Shown here piece by piece: positions 25,420 to 36,856 of a stretch of 64,000 bases of DNA (positions within the stretch are counted from its first letter, which is position 1; each line of letters begins with the position of its first letter). The stretch spans positions 36,594,019 to 36,658,018 of the forward strand of contig CM049306.1 of the NCBI GenBank assembly GCA_026874595.1. Reading direction: 5' to 3'. The notes under the pieces are model-generated. The model was given only the letters and a program-made list of their open reading frames with translations, searched no databases and was not told the DNA's origin. This DNA is from Sipunculus nudus (taxonomy: Eukaryota > Annelida > Sipuncula > Golfingiida > Sipunculidae). The position numbers were made by a program, and so were the translations under genes.

Positions 25420-25700
25420 AGCTCTGGGCACGGACTCTGCCATATCCATGCGCGCTCAATTACACAGATCCGAGCGTATCTGGTCTCTGGGCGCCAGGTT
25501 CCTGCACAGTGATTCACCGCTCCCCGGGAATTTCCCTTCAACCTGCACTTGTCAAGTTCCTTCACTTCCGCTAACTGGGACTTCAAACTGACCCGGATCC
25601 GGAAACCGGCATTTATATGACCTCTGACCTCCGTCGTGGCACGCGTTGGTTGACAGCTTCAACACTGAAGGGATTGGCACATATTGAAGGTACTTTCAGT
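25420..25700 (+). promoter_or_regulatory. CpG-rich promoter-like block with candidate first exon
   Basis: By eye about 17 CpGs fall in 240 bases in otherwise CpG-poor DNA. ETS-like CTTCCG and CCGGAA motifs, CCCGGG and a TATA-like TTTATAT (about 25612-25618) are followed about 75 bases later by a possible donor, GAAG|GTACTT, at 25690. This would suit the start of a + strand transcript whose next exon lies to the right, perhaps GMPPB, but nothing in the sequence ties them together. Confidence 0.35.
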
Positions 25701-26322
25701 TTATTTATTGAAGTTACTCACCATAAATGCGTCAAGCATATGAATATGTATATTGATTTGAATTTCAATTTTATACTGAATTAATTTTCTTGATTACTGC
25801 GCCGTGTTTGGCAGGGATGACAGCGATGCCGGGTTGTTTGTTTACATCTGATGAAACCATGCATGTCACTTTCTCATGACATGAGAGGCATGACCAACTT
25901 TTAAAACTGGGCCAGACTTCCATATTTAAAGCATTTCACAATAAACAGTTTTTGATGTTCCACATTTTCTTTTTTTTTGTTGGTTAGTGAAATAATTATT
26001 TACATTACTCATGTAAAAGTTGTATTTATGATGTAATACCAATCAGCTCAGAAACTCTACATTCTAATTTCTTCTTTTGAACTGTGATGTTAAATAGAGT
26101 CTTTGATTTTTTTATGTATATGTACATGCATTTTTAGAGAAATATAACATGCAGTGAATAAGACCAGAATATACTTACCATAAATAACAAATGAAATAAT
26201 TTCAAATAAATATATTTGACAAAATATGTGCATTTCTAAAAATTTCACAATGCATTGTGTAAACCATTTAAATTGTGATATTGTATGAGCATGTATATTA
26301 TTAACTACATTTTTCTGTTTAC

Positions 26323-26371
26323 CTGGAATGATGAACACAACAAGACACATAACTGCAAGATTTGCTTGCAT
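26323..26371 (-). CDS. Candidate first coding exon with signal peptide (- strand), gene unidentified
   Basis: Read on the - strand, an ATG at 26371 opens a short hydrophobic N-terminus (M-Q-A-N-L-A-V-M-C-L-V-V-F-I-I-P) that looks like a secretory signal, and at 26323 reaches CCAG|GTAAAC, a strong donor in phase 1, the usual phase after signal-peptide exons. A TATA-like ATATTTATAG lies upstream on the same strand (about 26462-26474). No downstream exon could be recognised, so the mature protein is unknown. It may be a chance combination. Confidence 0.3.
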
Positions 26372-26480
26372 TTTTCCTCCAGTATTATGACAACCAGCAA
26401 TTAGGGGTTAGGGACACACCCTCTGCCACGCCCCCTAATTAGCTGGCAGGCTGCCAGGGCTATACTATAAATATGTCAGT

Positions 26481-27838
26481 TATATAAAATTATTTATGAA
26501 CTGTTTTTCACTGCGTTTTCTTTTAGCTCTCTTTCGTTTATATAAGTCCCAAATTTATTTTTCACAAAAGCAATGTATAGTCTCCATCCCCTTTTTCTTC
26601 AACTACGATTAATGCATTAATTGCCCCTCCTCTTTTCTACACACATACCAAAACTCATTTAACCCATGTTTATACCTCATCAATTTTGCAATATTAATTA
26701 CTCCAGTCTCCACATATCTCTATTGCATTTTTTACCTCAGCTCTCTTCCAACATATCTCTTGGCCTTAAATTAACCCAGACCCTCATTCCCTAACTTTGT
26801 TTTTTAAATTAATAACTATGTATATAACCTGCTATATCCTACCAAATTTCAGGTATTCCCTTTGGTCCCATGCAGACACTTACTTTTTTTTATGCTCCTT
26901 GAATTTATCCCATGATTTACTACATTAATTTATCTAAAAAAATGCATTTCCATTTCTCCATCATCTCTCAAGATAATCACTTGACTTTATAAAAATAGGC
27001 CAGAAATTACAAGTCCCATAGTACACTGTTATAATTTTGTTTATATATCTACATATTATAATAACATTTGAGGGGTGGGGGGCTTCCAAAATATGTCAAA
27101 ACTCTGGTGGCAATTCAGTCAAAACACAGTTTTGCAGTTAGTGACTTTCAGCTTCCATACAGAAGCAACCTACTAGGTTCAGTTACATAGATTTCTCTTT
27201 GTCAGCATGGGTACATGTACTTTGTTTACAGCTTTTAGATATCAACAAGCTCAAATATCCATCACAGAGGCATTATAAAAACCTTTTTTCCGCAGACATT
27301 TTCTACAGTTCATTTATAAATGTATACAAAGTAAGCCAAAAATCACGTAAATTCTACAGGTAAAGAAGGTGAATAGCTAGCTTTTACTACTGGTGAAATG
27401 TTCAATATAACAGAACAAAAAGTCTAGACATTTTGTCAACTTTGAAAAGTACTGTCATGTCAGTGACTTAAACACCATCATTTGAAAGAGACTGACCTAT
27501 GGAAAATAAAGGCTATTTGTATATAGAGATCTTTATGTATGCATGCTCGATTGTGTTGTTTAGGAGCCCAGAATTTGATTACTGGGAAGGGAATTTAACA
27601 CTGACTAACTGAAAAAAGCAAATATATTGTTATATGATAATACAGTGAGGACTGCTTATTCTAATATACAGTTTTTTATTAATTGTATTTTAACAATAAA
27701 TTACATTGACTATTTTGAGAAAACAGACTACGTATATAATTCTTAGAAGCAGTTATATAATGACTGATTTTTGTTCTCACTTTGCTGGGTACCAGGAACA
27801 AGTTAAACATGTGTTTCATATAAATAAATAAATAAATG

Positions 27839-27884
<46 letters not shown>

Positions 27885-28104
27885 TATATATATAGTCCTC
27901 TTCATGATTACTCAACACACTCATTGCTCCAACTGTTGGTAGAGAGTTAACATTCAGGGATATCTGGTGCAGGCCAGCTGCACAAGAGAGGAAAAAAATG
28001 AATGTTGGAGGAAGAATTGAATAAACCCAATGGTTAATTGCCCACTGGTCCCACCAGAACCAAAACAAAATAGTGAAATCTCAATAGAACCTTAATGACA
28101 TAGG
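26481..28104. other. No recognisable gene; (TA)n tract
   Basis: Low-complexity TC- and AT-rich DNA with a (TA)n microsatellite at about 27842-27893. No supported coding sequence. Confidence 0.5.
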
Positions 28105-30725
28105 AGCTGTGTTCAGAGACACCCTTGTAGGTAGATAAGGTTAGCATTATGGATGATCTGTGTCCATGAAGTGACACCCTTATAGACTTTGCCAGAGATT
28201 TTGCCTAGTGTACTGCTGTTTGCTGTGTTAAGTGACACAACACCCTAGAAGACTTTGCCTGGGATTTTGCTTAGTATTTTGATGGTGGCTGTGTTCAGTG
28301 ACACAACACCCAAGAAGAATTTGTCTGGGATTTTCTTAGTGTTTTGTTGGTGGCTGCTGTGTTCAGTGACACAGCACACTAGTAGACTTTGCCTGAGATT
28401 TGGCTTAGTGTTTTGATGTTGGCTTTGTTCAGTTTCACAAGACCCTAGTAGACTTTGCCTGGGATTTGGCTTAGTATTTGATGGTGGCTGTGTTCAGTGA
28501 CACAACACCCTAGTAGACTTTGTTTGGGATTTTCCTTAGTGTTTTGTTGGTGGCTGCTGTGTTCAGTGACACAGCACACTAGCAGACTTTGCCTGAGATT
28601 TTGCTTAGTGTTTTGATGTTTGCTGTGTTCAGTTTCACAACACCCTAGTAGACTTTGCCTGGGATTTGGCTTAGTATTTGATAGTGGCTGTGTTCAGTTT
28701 CACAACACCCTAGTAGATTTTGCCTGAGATTTGGCTTAGTAATTTAATGGTGGCTGTGTTCAGTGACACAACACCCTAGTAGAATTTGTCTGGGATTTTC
28801 TTAGTGTTTTGTTGGTGGCTGCTGTGTTCAGTGACACAGCACACTAGTAGACTTTGCCTGAGATTTGGCTTAGTGTTTTGATGTTGGCTTTGTTCAGTTT
28901 CACAAGACCCTAGTAGACTTTGCCTGGGATTTGGCTTAGTATTTGATGGTGGCTGTGTTCAGTGACACAACACCCTAGTAGACTTTGTTTGGGATTTTCC
29001 TTAGTGTTTTGTTGGTGGCTGCTGTGTTCAGTGACACAGCACACTAGCAGACTTTGCCTGAGATTTTGCTTAGTGTTTTGATGTTTGCTGTGTTCAGTTT
29101 CACAACACCCTAGTAGACTTTGCCTGGGATTTGGCTTAGTATTTGATAGTGGCTGTGTTCAGTTTCACAACACCCTAGTAGATTTTGCCTGAGATTTGGC
29201 TTAGTAATTTAATGGTGGCTGTGTTCAGTGACACAACACCCTAGTAGACTTTGTTTGAGATTTGGCTTAGTATTTTGATGTTGGCTGTGTTCAGTGACAC
29301 CACACCCTAGTAGACTTTGTCGAGATTTGGCATAGTGTTTTGATTGTGGCTGTGTTCAGTGACACAAGACCCTAGTAGACTTTGCTTGGGATTTTCCTTA
29401 GTGTTTTGATGGTGGCTGTGTTCAGTGACACAACACCCTAGTAGACTTTGTTTGGGATTTTCCTTAGTGTTTTGTTGGTGGCTGCTGTGTTCAGTGACAC
29501 AGCACACTAGTAGACTTTGCCTGAGATTTTGCTTAGTGTTTTGATGTTTGCTGTGTTCAGTTTCACAACACCCTAGTAGACTTTGCCTGGGATTTTGCTT
29601 AGTATTTGATGGTGGCTGTGTTCAGTTTCACAACACCGTAGTAGACTTTGACTGAGATTTGGCTTAGTGTTTTGTTGGTGGCTGCTGTGTTCAGTGACAC
29701 AGCACACTAGCAGACTTTGCCTGAGATTTTGCTTAGTGTTTTGATGTTTGCTGTGTTCAGTTTCACAACACCCTAGTAGACTTTGCCTGGGATTTGGCTT
29801 AGTATTTGATAGTGGCTGTGTTCAGTTTCACAACACCCTAGTAGATTTTGCCTGAGATTTGGCTTAGTAATTTAATGGTGGCTGTGTTCAGTGACACAAC
29901 ACCCTAGTAGACTTTGTTTGAGATTTGGCTTAGTATTTTGATGTTGGCTGTGTTCAGTGACACCACACCCTAGTAGACTTTGCCTGAGATTTGGCATAGT
30001 GTTTTGATTGTGGCTGTGTTCAGTGACACAAGACCCTAGTAGACTTTGCCTGGGATTTTCCTTAGTGTTTTGATGGTGGCTGTGTTCAGTGACACAACAC
30101 CCTAGTAGACTTTGTTTGGGATTTTCCTTAGTGTTTTGTTGGTGGCTGCTGTGTTCAGTGACACAGCACACTAGTAGACTTTGCCTGAGATTTTGCTTAG
30201 TGTTTTGATGTTTGCTGTGTTCAGTTTCACAACACCCTAGTAGACTTTGCCTGGGATTTTGCTTAGTATTTGATGGTGGCTGTGTTCAGTTTCACAACAC
30301 CGTAGTAGACTTTGACTGAGATTTGGCTTAGTATTTTGATGGTGGCTGTGTTCAGTGACAAAGCACACTAGTAGACTTTGCATGAGATTTGGCTTAGTGT
30401 TTTGATGTTTGCTGTGTTCAGTTTCACAACACCCTATTAGACTTTGCCTGGGATATGGCTTAGTATTTTGATGGTGGCTGTGTTCAGTTTCACAACACCC
30501 TAGTAGACTTTGCCTGTGGTTTGGCATAGTGTTTTGATGGTGGCTGTGTTCAGTGACACAACACCCATGAGACTTTGCCTGGGATTTTCCTTAGTGTTTT
30601 GATATTGGCTGTATTCAGTGACATGACAACCTTGTAGACTTTGCCTGACATTTGCTTAAAGTATTATTTTGGTGGTGGCTATGTTCAGTGACATGATATC
30701 CTTGTAGACTTTGCCAGGGATTTGC
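28105..30725. repeat. ~66-bp minisatellite with higher-order duplications
   Basis: About 39 units contain CTAGTAGACTTTGCCTGGGA, TTTGGCTTAGTATTTTGATG and GTGGCTGTGTTCAGTGACAC. Variants recur in fixed order: a multi-unit block repeats at 465 bases (28496 versus 28961), and further on at 663-664 bases (29293 versus 29956; 29631 versus 30295), showing recent segmental duplications inside the array. On the - strand the 22-codon period keeps frames open (for example 29872-30171 and 30237-30527, with repeated QSLLGCCVTEHSHHQNT). Confidence 0.95.
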
Positions 30726-31708
30726 CCTTGAAGACTGTACCCTGCAATCATGTTTCATTTACAAACAAGTGCACCTTTCAGGGGTTACTCAGTGGTAAAA
30801 CCCAGCAAAGGGCATGATTGCCCACTCAGGATCTGCAGGTGCAGTACCCTGAGCCTGGTTAGTACCAGGATAATCATATGTTACCGCCCTGGCACAAAGA
30901 CATAACCCAAAATGGAGTTCTACAGATGCACATAGTGCATGATAAAGCAAGCATAAGAAAAGGAATCTGTTACCTCCATTAAAAAAAATTTAAAAAAAGT
31001 GATAGTGCCATTTTTATAGAAATTTACATTTCAAAGCAAAAGTGTACTTACTCAGAATAAACACCTCCTGATATGGCATTGTTGGTGTTCCGGTATCTTC
31101 AAACACTCTTTTTAACAGTATCATGTGACACTGTTGCTGACAACCAGCTGAGATTAAATCTTCATTTGTCTGAACTCATTCAGTGTGAGCAACTAGCCAT
31201 CAAATACATATAGTTGATATAAATGTCGGATGACACATGGTAGTCAGGGCCATCTTGTGGTCATATTTATCTCTAACCAAAAGCAGCTTTATCTGTTAGA
31301 GATAGAATCTTCTTATGCAACATCTAGGAAGGTCTTGGGCAAATCTCATTGGAAATATGAAATTAGGTCACTTGACCTACCGGTATATTCTGTAAGCCAC
31401 TTGACAAAAACAGGATTCTGACCAGCCAGACAGTCAGACATGGGCACAAATTTTATCTGTCACATTTTATTTGGACATTCTCCTTCCTTTACAAAGGTCT
31501 CTTGCTCTGTTGCAGCAATACCTTTTATTCTGCATGCTGCCTGCCCTACCATATCATGAATTTTGAACAAGCTTTATGTTTGCTGAAATCATAATGGTCT
31601 GTCAAGCCTCATAACATCTCACATTGCATGACCATAAAGATAGCATCAGATTAATTTTGCTGGGTCTAGTGCCCATTGAGCACATGGAGCTAACAGGAGT
31701 CACTTTCT
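30726..31708. other. No recognisable gene
   Basis: The stretch at 30781-30800 (GGGGTTACTCAGTGGTAAAA) looks slightly like a tRNA A-box, but no cloverleaf or convincing B-box follows. Otherwise non-coding. Confidence 0.4.
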
Positions 31709-32620
31709 TGTATTTGCCAAAACAGAGATTTGCAGAAACTCTGCTTTCACATGGTTTCGGGATTTATAACTCCCCCTGGGACCCTTTGTCAGATTTTTCT
31801 GAAAACCAGCATAATTATTGGGTCACATGTGAAGTGGTGTCTAACAAAGACTGGTGGCACCACCTGCAATCCTTTTGATCTTGGATACCTCCATCTTGTA
31901 TTCAAGACTGGTGGCACCATTTGTACCGTAATCATATTTGCATGACACCCATCTTTGCATTTGCTTTGGGTGAAAATCGTTCATATCTCATGAGAGGAAG
32001 GATGTATCAGTCTGAAATTTTGCGTGTTTATCTGTCTTGGATAGCTTTCTTGAAGATGAGACAGGTGGTGCCACCTGCCATTCCGTTTTTAAAGAATATG
32101 TTGATGCACTTTTTCTCAGTAGTGGTATGGTGTCTCAGCCTGAAATTTTGCATGTTCATCCATCTTGGATAGATTCACAAAAGTAGTGACACCACATGCA
32201 ATCATGTATATGTAGAATATGTTCAAGCATTTATCTCAGGACTGGTTAAATGTATCAGTCTGAGATTTCACATGTCCACAGATTTTGGATACCTCCATCT
32301 TTGACTCAAGCATGGTGGTGCCACCTTCAACCCTTTTCACATAAGGTAGATCCATTATAGACCAGACTGGTGGTGCCATCTACCTTCAATTTCATAGAAT
32401 ATATTGCTTTTTTTCTCAGGAGTGGTTTGATATATTCACCTGAAAATTTGCATGTTCATAGATCTTGGAATAGTTTATCTTTTATACAAGACTGGTTGGG
32501 CCACCTACAATCGTTTTCATCTTGTATCCATCTGTAAATCGGTTTTGGCGAAAATTGCACATATATGAGGAGTTTAATTGGCATCTCTGATGCTACAAAT
32601 TTGGTGTCATGTCATGTCAT
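31709..32620 (-). repeat. Palindrome-module repeat family, diverged copy
   Basis: Starts TGTATTTGCCAAAACAGAG, which matches the complement of the right end of the 61-62.5 kb copy (CTCTGTTCTGGCGGATAC). Inside are several diverged modules with GGTGG(C/T)(A/G)CCACC (near 31852, 31908, 32066 and 32315) separated by CTGAAATTTTGC(A/G)TGTT and ATCTTGGATA. The right boundary is uncertain. Confidence 0.6.
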
Positions 32621-34515
32621 CAACATTACTTACTTTACCCATGCCTCTGTGATTTGACCTGTAGTCACTAACTGACTGCCCGTTTTCTAGTTATTCCTGT
32701 CACCTATTAATAATTTAGGAAATATCAGGCTCAGTTGCTCAGTGAAGCAAGGTCTCCTCACAGTGGAGCAAGAGACCTGTTTATAGGAAGATGACATTCT
32801 TGTTTCACAGAAATTTTGTCCCTTATGTTAACCATTCTTTCCTAATTACTGCCAGATTTCAGGGTTCCTCAGGAACAACAGCAATCCTGCTTTTTCTACT
32901 GAGAATAATATTGTTCCTGATTCAGTGCCCAAAGCCTTTTTATGTCCAGTATTTTTTTTTCTTACTATAAATAGGTCTACTAATATCTTGTGTGCCTCTA
33001 AAGATGTATTGAAAAAATTACACTTCTCACGCAGTGGTTATACACTACAGTCATTCTGTGTTTTGTTCACTTTAACTGCTGCTTTGTGTAAAAATGTTCT
33101 CTAGGTTTCACCACCAGGGCCAGCACAGGGCAAAGCATTGTTATCAGACCAGTCAAGGCATGGTATGGCTTTGTACATCCAACTCCCAAGTGTAAACCTG
33201 TAACATCCCGCTCTGGGTTCGATTCTTGGCCCTGTGTTAGGTCTGGTGTTGAAACTCTAAAAGACTTACTAAACAAAGCAGCGATTAAAGTGAAGGATAT
33301 CTGAAACGACTAGTGTATAACTGCTGCCTATGCATAGAGTGTTTCAAAAAATAGAAGTTAAAAAGAGTAAAGCTGGAAGATGGCATAAAGCTTATTGTAT
33401 GGTGTATGTCAACTTACCAGCTGCTGGAGAGAGCTGCAATCCTTGTGAAATGGCTGTATTCCATTCCTGTAATCCCTTTCATTTGACACACTGCTCCCAC
33501 AATGGACATATGCTGTGGACCGCCAACTGGAGGAAATGTGTACAGTAGTGCCTTGGCAAGCATGGCTATCTTGGTGGTAACTTGACTGATACCCGGGAGA
33601 GCATCTCTTTCATTGGCCAAAACATATTTAAGAGTGCTTTATTGCCCAGATACCATCAGTACAACCATGCCTGGTACAGTGGCAGTATAGATGGTTCCTC
33701 CTGGTAGTGGCCCATGGCACCATTCCCCATTGGAGCAGGCAGTGTGTCAATTGAAATTTATTACAGGAATGGAATGTGACCACTGCATGAGGAGTTTAGG
33801 ACAGAGCTAGCTGCAGACAATTTGAAAACACTTATAATATCTTAGGGATGGAGTAAAGATATAAATTTCTTAAGTAACTGCTTGACAATTAGACACTGCT
33901 GCCATAAAAATGCTCATTCAGGCCTTTTCTCCTGACATATGTTCCCTGTTGCTCCCTGGCTTGCTTGTTTCACTACATCTTAAGTCCAGTGAACTATTAA
34001 AATTTAAATGGCTGTGTTTGCTTGCCATCTCTTGCCTGGTCATATTAAATCCTATGTGGCACATACATTGAGCACTGCAAGACGAACCTTTTGACTTAAT
34101 TAGCATATTTGTACATGCTAACTGCACTCTATGAAAATATATGCTGAGGAGGTGCTTTCTCCAAGTTGTCAAATACATTTTTCATCTCTTCTGTATCTAA
34201 CTATATATATATAGTCAGATTTTCGAGATAGTTGTAATATGACCAATTAAAAATATTTATGTTGTACTTGGTAACACAGTGTAAAAAATTAAGTATGGGG
34301 ATCACAACTTAGTCCACAGATGGCATCATATTTTTGTGAAGGCTTCAGGTTGTATGACTTACTTGTTGAATGATAGCTATCATACCCATTGTCAGGTGTG
34401 TGTGTGTGGGATGTTCAATGGTATATCGATATGTAGGGCTTTTGATACAGCTATCATACTCCGAAGAGTGTAGTGTGTCAGCAACAGAAGACTCAGCTTC
34501 ACTTTAAAACTGAAC
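32621..34515. other. No recognisable gene; small inverted repeat at 33113-33250
   Basis: CACCAGGGCCAGCACAGGGC at 33113 is imperfectly complementary to the segment ending GGCCCTGTGTTAGGTCTGGTG near 33251, suggesting a ~140-bp foldback unit. A GGTTCGATTC at about 33219 resembles a tRNA B-box, but no A-box was found. Confidence 0.4.
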
Positions 34516-34528
34516 ATGGACAACACAG
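34516..34528 (+). CDS. Candidate upstream GMPPB mini-exon with an in-frame ATG
   Basis: An ATG at 34516 opens four codons (M-D-N-T) plus one base, ending at a good donor, CACAG|GTAATT. That phase-1 end fits the acceptor at 39087: the joined frame reads MDNTDTKDK into the usual MKALILVGG start. What is seen: ATG, donor and matching phase. What is inferred: that this is the partner of the orphan acceptor 14 bases before the GMPPB ATG. A different 5' exon, purely untranslated, is equally possible. The exon's 5' limit is unknown; CAG trinucleotides at about 34476-34498 could be acceptors if it is internal. Confidence 0.35.
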
Positions 34529-36856
34529 GTAATTTGATTGTTCAGCATAGTAGTTCATTCAGACTGTTTTAATTTCATATACTTAAACTTAATATACACT
34601 TGAAAGACTGAGATCTTGTATCTGCTTAAGTTTTCAATGTGTTTTTTTCTGAGTTTCATTTAAAATACAAACAATCTGGCAGGTCTAACTTCTCTGGAAA
34701 AAAAGCTATTTTGTGTACTTTATCTTGATAAATAAGGTGAGTTAGAGTCATAATCACAGTGTCTGAAGTATACTTTATTTATACTTTATATAGACATAAA
34801 GGTTTCAGCTATGGAACACACAAATATTTACTACCAATTTTATTGAACTGACATAAAACAAACACAGACAAGTGGTGTCCAGATCACAATGTGGCTCATT
34901 TAAATAATTCTTTGAAACTTCTTTATCCAACGCTTATAACACTAGACATGTAAGATCAGATTCCATATCAGAGCAAGCTCAAATAAAAAAAGTTCCAGAA
35001 CTGTAATCTTGAAGCCAACAGTCAGCTTTAGAACTAGGCCTGTGTATGTTATTTTTGCAGTCTGGGCCTGGTCAGTTCAATACTGGGCCAGCTCATATAG
35101 TTTTTGTAGTAATGGCCTGAGCCAAAATCTGGTTCTTAATTAATCTGGGCTAGGCCTGAAGGGAGTATTACAGTACTCTAGCCTATCATACTCACCCAAT
35201 ACTCAAGTGTAAAATTTAGGCTTGTATGTGTATATGCATATCCAAATATTACAGCAAATTTCCAGTTGGTCTATACTTTTTCATTACTGTATGTCCGTAA
35301 AGCTGTAACCTTTTCTGTATTCCAAGATTTTATAAATTTGTTATAAGCAAATTTGACTGAGTGCCATGACCCATGGGTCCCATGTTTCTGAAGTTATATC
35401 AGACATCCCTTAGTAGACCTTTTACAGATAATATAACAAGATATAACCAACAAAGATATCAGATGCTAGATACTGTGACGTGGCATAGCAGATGCATAAA
35501 TTGATAAACAATATTTGTAAACAGTGTATTTCCAATCTTCATAGACAGCTTCTGGCATTACAGTTACAATAAAATATTACTAGGTTGTACTATAAACTAA
35601 ACTTCCTTACCTTTCTCAGCTACCATGCTTGTGTAGCATATGATTAAATTGCTAATTTTGACCATTTAAATTAAATTGTTAGGCACATTTATTTTGTAAG
35701 GAACACTGTCATCTGATGAAAAGCAGGTAGTATGACAAGTCCTAGTATGTGCAAGGTAAGTATATATAGTATTAGATGTTATTTTTTTACTCCTGTGCAA
35801 AATGCAGGACATGAAAATACCTAGATTTTCTTGATATGAGGTCAAGTCTGACATGATCTCCATAAGTGGTATGTAACTCAACTATTATGTGTTCCAGTCA
35901 GTTCTGCTCTTGTGAAACAGAGCATAGTAAAATAATATGACTGTAATCAGAAACATACTTTTTCACATGTACATATTTATTGAGAGACTTCCTTATTCAA
36001 AACAGCATTGCTAAGATGGCAGTGACTGGTAGGTGTAAATTATCTATTAATTAATTATTAATTAATTATTTTAATTAACTATTAATGGTATTTAAAGCCA
36101 GCTAGTCTTCTACCCTTTTCTGTAGAATTTATGTGATTTCTTGCTTACCCTCTGTACATATCAATGAACTCTGGATGAGTTCTTTAATGCCTCTGTGATG
36201 GATTTACAAGCTTGTATATATCTACAAACTGTAGTTTAACCCCATACCTGTGCCAGTGTTCTCAAATAGAAAAAAACATATGTAACCTAAGGTGGTTTGT
36301 TCCATATATGTGAAGTTGAAAGCTCATTTAACATGAAGTTGCAAAATGCCTGTTACAAATATCTAGTTGGTTTGACTTGCCCCAAAATGTCCATGTTGAG
36401 TGTACTTGAATTATTTTGGAAGGCCTCCCATATGTTATAAAGATGCGGATATAAACAAAATGGACAGCAGGTGTACAGTGGGATCAGCTTTTTATGGCCC
36501 ACTTTTATAAACAGTTCAAAGAATAAAGAATTAAATTCAGTAAATAGACATCAGATATTGGATTAGGCCCCTCTGACACTGTTGTCAGAAATAATAATAT
36601 AGTGATGGTATATAGGAAGTGTAAAATGCCAATTCTAGAACCTGACAGGATTGGTCAGTGCTTTGAAAATGGCAAGAAAAAAGAAAGAGGCTTTAGTTAT
36701 CTTCAGTAGGTCACATGACCAGATAGGTGTACCTTATTGGTCAAAAGGGTGAAACTTCATGTTTATTTGTTCCATAGAATAGTACTGTAAAATATATTGA
36801 AATATATAGTATAGTGTAATTATAATATCCAATCCTGTCCTATCCAATCTTATCTA
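34529..36856. other. No recognisable feature
   Basis: AT-rich DNA; if the 34516 exon is real this is part of the first GMPPB intron. Confidence 0.45.

Noticed and set aside
28105-30725. CRISPR-like repeat array
   Set aside because: Repeats are contiguous, without unique spacers of fixed length, and this is animal nuclear DNA.
30781-30900. tRNA-like sequence (GGGGTTACTCAGTGGTAAAA)
   Set aside because: Resembles an A-box only; no acceptor stem pairing, anticodon arm or B-box in the right place.
33110-33260. tRNA-derived SINE suggested by GGTTCGATTC
   Set aside because: B-box-like decamer without an A-box at the expected distance; the region is better explained as a small inverted repeat.
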